NCBI RefSeq assembly: GCF_015160855.1
Contig: NZ_CP063373.1
Span: forward strand, 372,001-436,000
Direction: 5' to 3'
DNA length: 64,000 nt
Origin: Streptomyces ferrugineus
GTDB lineage: Bacteria > Actinomycetota > Actinomycetes > Streptomycetales > Streptomycetaceae
Shown: piece by piece, positions 60,577 to 64,000 of the stretch
Layout: each line of letters starts with the position of its first letter
Numbering within the stretch: the first letter of the stretch is position 1
Program-made: the position numbers and the translations under genes
The notes under the pieces: generated by a model
What the model saw: only the letters and a program-made list of their open reading frames with translations
Told to the model about the DNA's origin: nothing
Database searches by the model: none

Positions 60577-61890
60577 GTGCACCACCCCTTCACCCCCGTC
60601 GCCTCCGTGCCCGTGGACCCGGCCAACGCCCGCGTCCACGAGGAGGGCTGGCAGTCCTGGAGCCCCAGCGGCGCCTACGCCCTCGGCGACAAGCCGTACC
60701 GCCCGACGAACGACAACTGGGCGACGGTCTGTTACCGGCCCGGCGTCACCGTGCCCGACGGTGCCTTCCAGGGCGAGGGGCTGCTGGCCCTGGACCCCGG
60801 GGACGGCTCACCGGTCCGGCTGTGGGCGGCCGTCGAGCCGACGCGCGCGGTGCCCTCGATCCGCCTGGTCGTCGACGGCGACACGGCGCAGGTGAGCGCC
60901 GACGGACCGGTGAAGGAGTGGACGGGCACGGACATCCCGACCGTGCTGGCGGACTGGGCCGCCGCGCTCGGGGGCGAGGCTCCGCGCCCGGCGCCCACCG
61001 TCTGGTGCTCCTGGTACGAGTACTTCACCGCCGTCACCGAGGACGACATCCACGAGAACCTCCGTGCGATGGAGACCCTCGACCTGCCCATCGACGTCGT
61101 CCAGATCGACGACGGCTACCAGAAGGCCCTCGGCGACTGGCTCACCCTCTCCGGCCGCTTCCGCTCCCGCGCGGGCATGGCCGACGCGATCCGGGCGAAG
61201 GGCCGCCGCGCCGGCATCTGGACCGCCCCCTTCCTGGTCGACCCGGCGAGCGACCTGGCCACCGAGCACCCGGAGTGGCTGGTGAAGGACCCCGAGGGCG
61301 GCTTCACGCACGCCGGCCGCAACTGGGGCCACGACCTGCGCGTCCTGGACACCACGCACCCCGGGGCGGCGGCATGTCTGACGGAGGTCTTCCGGACGCT
61401 GCGCGCCGAGGGCTACGACTACTTCAAGGTCGACTTCCTCTACGCGGGCGCGCTGGACGGCGTACGGCACTCGGGAGGTGACGCACTCCAGGCGTACCGT
61501 TCCGGCATCGAGCTGATCCGCGAGGCGATCGGCGCGGACGCCTACCTGCTGGGCTGCGGGGCACCCCTGCTGCCCTCGATCGGCCTGTTCGACGCGATGC
61601 GGGTCAGCCCCGACACGGCACCGCACCGCCGCCCCGAGGCCGACGACTACAGCCAGCCCGGCCAGGATCCCGCCGAGTTCACGGGCGCCGGCCGCCAGTG
61701 GCAGCACGGCCGGCTCTGGATCAACGACCCCGACTGCCTGATGGCCCGCCCGGCGGTGGAGACCCGGGAGCGGTGGGCCGCGCACGTCGAGGCGACCGGC
61801 GGGCTGATGGCCTCCAGCGACCGTCTGCTGTCGCTGGACGAGTGGGGCGTCGCCACGACCCGCCGACTCCTCGGAGGAGCCGCCCGATGA
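60577..61890 (+). CDS. Alpha-galactosidase (GH36)
   Basis: A 437-aa cytoplasmic GH36 enzyme. WCSWYEYFTAVTEDDI and VVQIDDGYQ are family blocks, the nucleophile is the Asp in YFKVDFLYAG (about 285), and the acid/base Asp is in MRVSPD (about 346), after LLGCGAPLLPSIGLFDA. It is shorter than multi-domain GH36 enzymes, with a reduced N-terminal domain. GTG 60577 follows GAAAGAG at five bases. It overlaps the beta-galactosidase gene, so imported oligosaccharides are probably cut inside the cell. Confidence 0.9.
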   Translation: MHHPFTPVASVPVDPANARVHEEGWQSWSPSGAYALGDKPYRPTNDNWATVCYRPGVTVPDGAFQGEGLLALDPGDGSPVRLWAAVEPTRAVPSIRLVVDGDTAQVSADGPVKEWTGTDIPTVLADWAAALGGEAPRPAPTVWCSWYEYFTAVTEDDIHENLRAMETLDLPIDVVQIDDGYQKALGDWLTLSGRFRSRAGMADAIRAKGRRAGIWTAPFLVDPASDLATEHPEWLVKDPEGGFTHAGRNWGHDLRVLDTTHPGAAACLTEVFRTLRAEGYDYFKVDFLYAGALDGVRHSGGDALQAYRSGIELIREAIGADAYLLGCGAPLLPSIGLFDAMRVSPDTAPHRRPEADDYSQPGQDPAEFTGAGRQWQHGRLWINDPDCLMARPAVETRERWAAHVEATGGLMASSDRLLSLDEWGVATTRRLLGGAAR

Positions 61891-63887
61891 AGCGCGAACT
61901 GTCCGTCCCCGGCATCCCCTACGGCGGCGACTACAACCCCGAGCAGTGGCCCGAGGAGGTCTGGGCCGAGGACATGCGCCTGATGCGCGAGGCCGGGGTC
62001 ACCATGGTCAGCGTCGGCATCTTCTCCTGGGCGCTCCTCGAACCGGCCGAGGGCGAGTACGACTTCACGCTCCTCGACCGCGTGCTCGACCTGCTGCACG
62101 CCCACGGCATCGCGGCCGACCTCGCGACCCCGACGGCGGCGCCCCCGGCGTGGTTCTTCAGGGCCCACCCCGAGGCACTGCCCGTGGACAAGGACGGCCG
62201 GGGACTGTCGTACGGCAGCCGTCAGACGTTCTGCCCGTCGAGCCCCGCCTACCGGGAGGCGGCCCTGCGGATGGCGCGGGCGCTGGCCGGGCGGTTCGCG
62301 GACCATCCGGCGGTGGCGATGTGGCACGTCCACAACGAGTACGGCTGCCACAACGCCGAGTGCTACTGCGACGAGAGCGCGGCGGCCTTCCGGCGCTGGC
62401 TGCGGGCGCGGTACGCGGACGATCTGGCGGCCCTGAACGACGCCTGGGGCACCCGCTTCTGGAGCCAGTGGTACTACGACTGGGACGAGATCCTCCCGCC
62501 CCGCCCCACCGGCGCCGTCCCGAACCCCACCCACCAGCTGGACTGGCGCCGCTTCTGCAGCGACGAGCTGCTCTCGCTGTACGAGGCGGAGCGCCGGGTG
62601 CTGCTGGAGGCGGCCCCGGAGATCCCCGCCACCACCAACTTCATGGTGATGTACAACTTCGACGCGCTGGACTACTGGCGCTGGGCCCCGAAGCTGGACG
62701 TCGTCTCCAACGACCACTACCTGCAGTCCGCCGACCCCGAGTCCGAGATCGACATCGCGCTCAGCGGCGATCTGGTGCGCTCGCTGGCGGGCGGCCCGTG
62801 GCTGCTGATGGAGCACTCGACCGGCGCGGTGAACTGGCAGCCGGTGAACCGGGCCAAGGGACCGGGGGAGCTGCGGCGCAACGCGCTGGCCCATGTGGCG
62901 CGCGGCGCGGACGGCATCGCCTACTTCCAGTGGCGCGCGGCGAAGGCGGGCGCCGAGCAGTGGCACTCGGCGATGCTTCCGCACGCGGGCACGGACAGCC
63001 AGATCTGGCGTGACGTGGTACGACTGGGCGCGGATCTGAAGGCTCTCGCGGAGGTGCGCGGCAGCGTCGGCACGGCCGAGGTCGCCGTCGTCTGGGACTG
63101 GAACTCCCGCTGGGCGATGGAACTCCCCTCCCAGCCGAGCGGCGAGCTGCGCTTCCAGGGCCTGGTCCGCGCCTGGTACGAGCCGCTGTGGCGGTCGGGC
63201 GTCGCGGTGGACTTCGTACGCCCGGACGCGGACCTGTCGCCGTACCGCCTGGTCCTGGCCCCGAGCCTGTACCTGGTGGACGACGAGGGCGCGGCCAACC
63301 TCACCGGCTTCGCGGAGCGCGGCGGCACGCTGGCCGTCGGCTTCCACAGCGGGGCGGTGGACGAGAACTGCCATGTCCGGCTGGGCGGTTACCCGGGCGC
63401 GTTCCGGGAGGCGCTCGGGGTGCGGACGGACGAGCTGTTCCCGCTGCTGCCGGGCGAGTCGGTGGGCCTGAGCGGCGGCGGCACGGGGACGCTGTGGTCG
63501 GAGCGGGTGCGGCTGTCCGGCGCCGAGTCGGTCGCGTCGTACACGACCGGGCCGCTGAGCGGTGTGCCGGCGGTGACGCGCCATGCGCACGGCACCGGCG
63601 TGACCTGGTACCTGGCCACCCTGCCGGATCCGCAGACGCTGGCCGCGCTGCTGGGCCGTATCCGCGGGGAGGCGGGGGTGGAGCCGGTGCGCAGCACGCC
63701 GCGGGGCGTCGAGGCGGTCCTGCGGCGCGGTGCGGACGCCGACTACCTCTTCCTGATCAACCACAGTGACCGGCCCGCCCATGTCGCGGTCGCCCCGGAC
63801 GCCACGGAACTGCTGAGCGGCAAGACCGTGCCGGGCTCGGTCAGTGTCCCGGCGGGGGAGACGGCGGTGGTGCGGGAGCCGCGCTGA
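61887..63887 (+). CDS. Beta-galactosidase (GH42)
   Basis: A 666-aa GH42 enzyme. The barrel starts YGGDYNPEQWPEEVWAEDMR, the acid/base is Glu151 (HVHNEYGC), the nucleophile is Glu309 (LLMEHSTG), and a cysteine cluster (GCHNAECYC) after Glu151 is the usual GH42 zinc site. The trimerisation domain and a small C-terminal beta domain follow. It has no signal peptide. ATG 61887 overlaps the previous stop. It hydrolyses terminal beta-galactosides delivered by the adjacent transporter. Confidence 0.93.
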   Translation: MKRELSVPGIPYGGDYNPEQWPEEVWAEDMRLMREAGVTMVSVGIFSWALLEPAEGEYDFTLLDRVLDLLHAHGIAADLATPTAAPPAWFFRAHPEALPVDKDGRGLSYGSRQTFCPSSPAYREAALRMARALAGRFADHPAVAMWHVHNEYGCHNAECYCDESAAAFRRWLRARYADDLAALNDAWGTRFWSQWYYDWDEILPPRPTGAVPNPTHQLDWRRFCSDELLSLYEAERRVLLEAAPEIPATTNFMVMYNFDALDYWRWAPKLDVVSNDHYLQSADPESEIDIALSGDLVRSLAGGPWLLMEHSTGAVNWQPVNRAKGPGELRRNALAHVARGADGIAYFQWRAAKAGAEQWHSAMLPHAGTDSQIWRDVVRLGADLKALAEVRGSVGTAEVAVVWDWNSRWAMELPSQPSGELRFQGLVRAWYEPLWRSGVAVDFVRPDADLSPYRLVLAPSLYLVDDEGAANLTGFAERGGTLAVGFHSGAVDENCHVRLGGYPGAFREALGVRTDELFPLLPGESVGLSGGGTGTLWSERVRLSGAESVASYTTGPLSGVPAVTRHAHGTGVTWYLATLPDPQTLAALLGRIRGEAGVEPVRSTPRGVEAVLRRGADADYLFLINHSDRPAHVAVAPDATELLSGKTVPGSVSVPAGETAVVREPR

Positions 63888-63928
63888 GCCCCGCCCATGG
63901 GACGCGCGCGTCGGGGTAGTCGGGAGAT

Positions 63929-64000
63929 GTGCCCGAGCTGCCCGATGTCGAGGGTTTCCGGAAGGTGCTCCAGTCCTGTGCGCAGGGCAGGGTCGTCCGC
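63929..64000 (+). CDS. Fpg/Nei-family DNA glycosylase, partial
   Basis: The last 72 bases encode MPELPDVEGFRKVLQSCAQG and RVVR, the N-terminus of a formamidopyrimidine/endonuclease VIII glycosylase, in which Pro2 becomes the catalytic N-terminal proline and Glu3 assists. GTG 63929 follows GGGAG closely. The rest lies beyond the window edge. Confidence 0.75.
   Translation, partial: MPELPDVEGFRKVLQSCAQGRVVR

Overview
The window is a very GC-rich chromosomal segment from a Streptomyces-type actinomycete. Codon third positions are strongly G/C, many genes start with GTG, genes are often coupled by 4-base ATGA/GTGA overlaps, and the lineage markers are unmistakable: paired SigF/SigN-type sigma factors beside tRNA-Ser, tadA and upp, DUF397 genes with Scr1/DUF5753 regulators, an SSI-type protease inhibitor, a DmdR1-type iron box and a SpoIIE phosphatase with PAS/GAF domains. 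Most of the window is core chromosome. One stretch (about 41.8-55 kb) is rearranged, with two insertion sequences and several broken genes.

Layout. 1-8 kb: SigE-family sigma factor, acyl-CoA ligase behind a 16-bp palindrome, a 1404-aa degenerate hybrid kinase, an SSI-like inhibitor, tRNA-Ser(GCU) and tRNA-Arg(ACG). 8-18 kb: SpoIIE phosphatase; a three-gene flavin operon (RutA-like monooxygenase, isochorismatase-type amidase, flavin reductase); NmrA-like oxidoreductase divergent from an HxlR regulator; MarR divergent from a small membrane protein; DUF2797; tiny coupled genes; a secreted SH3-like protein; a DUF397 gene with only the tail of its partner regulator. 18-24 kb: response regulator, histidine kinase, GT2-GtrA glycosyltransferase and GT39 membrane glycosyltransferase in one operon. 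24-31 kb: two regulated MFS efflux loci (TetR and MarR); the second is joined to a YceI protein that shares an unusual carboxypeptidase-regulatory-like module with its transporter. 31-41 kb: lipoprotein, sigN-like and sigF-like genes, Dabb protein, tRNA-Ser(CGA), tadA, upp, a LytR-C protein, small secreted proteins, DUF308 and HhH-GPD proteins.

41-55 kb: an iron box lies between a siderophore-interacting protein gene and a penicillin-acylase gene. An IS110-family element sits in the last codons of the acylase and separates it from a hydroxamate-type acetyltransferase. Removing the element restores an in-frame C-terminus. Then come cupin and SDR genes, a gutted erythromycin-esterase gene, a membrane protein/GntR pair with twin 22-bp operators, and a cluster of Scr1/DUF397/DUF6879 genes cut by an IS256-family element. 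Three DUF397-type loci here and at 17.7 kb have lost or damaged partners.

55-64 kb: a CopC-CopD fusion protein with an internal 36-bp repeat; then a five-gene galactoside operon (Tat lipoprotein binding protein, two permeases, GH36 alpha-galactosidase, GH42 beta-galactosidase) with no ATPase gene of its own, which presumably relies on a shared ATPase such as MsiK; and the start of an Fpg/Nei glycosylase at the edge.
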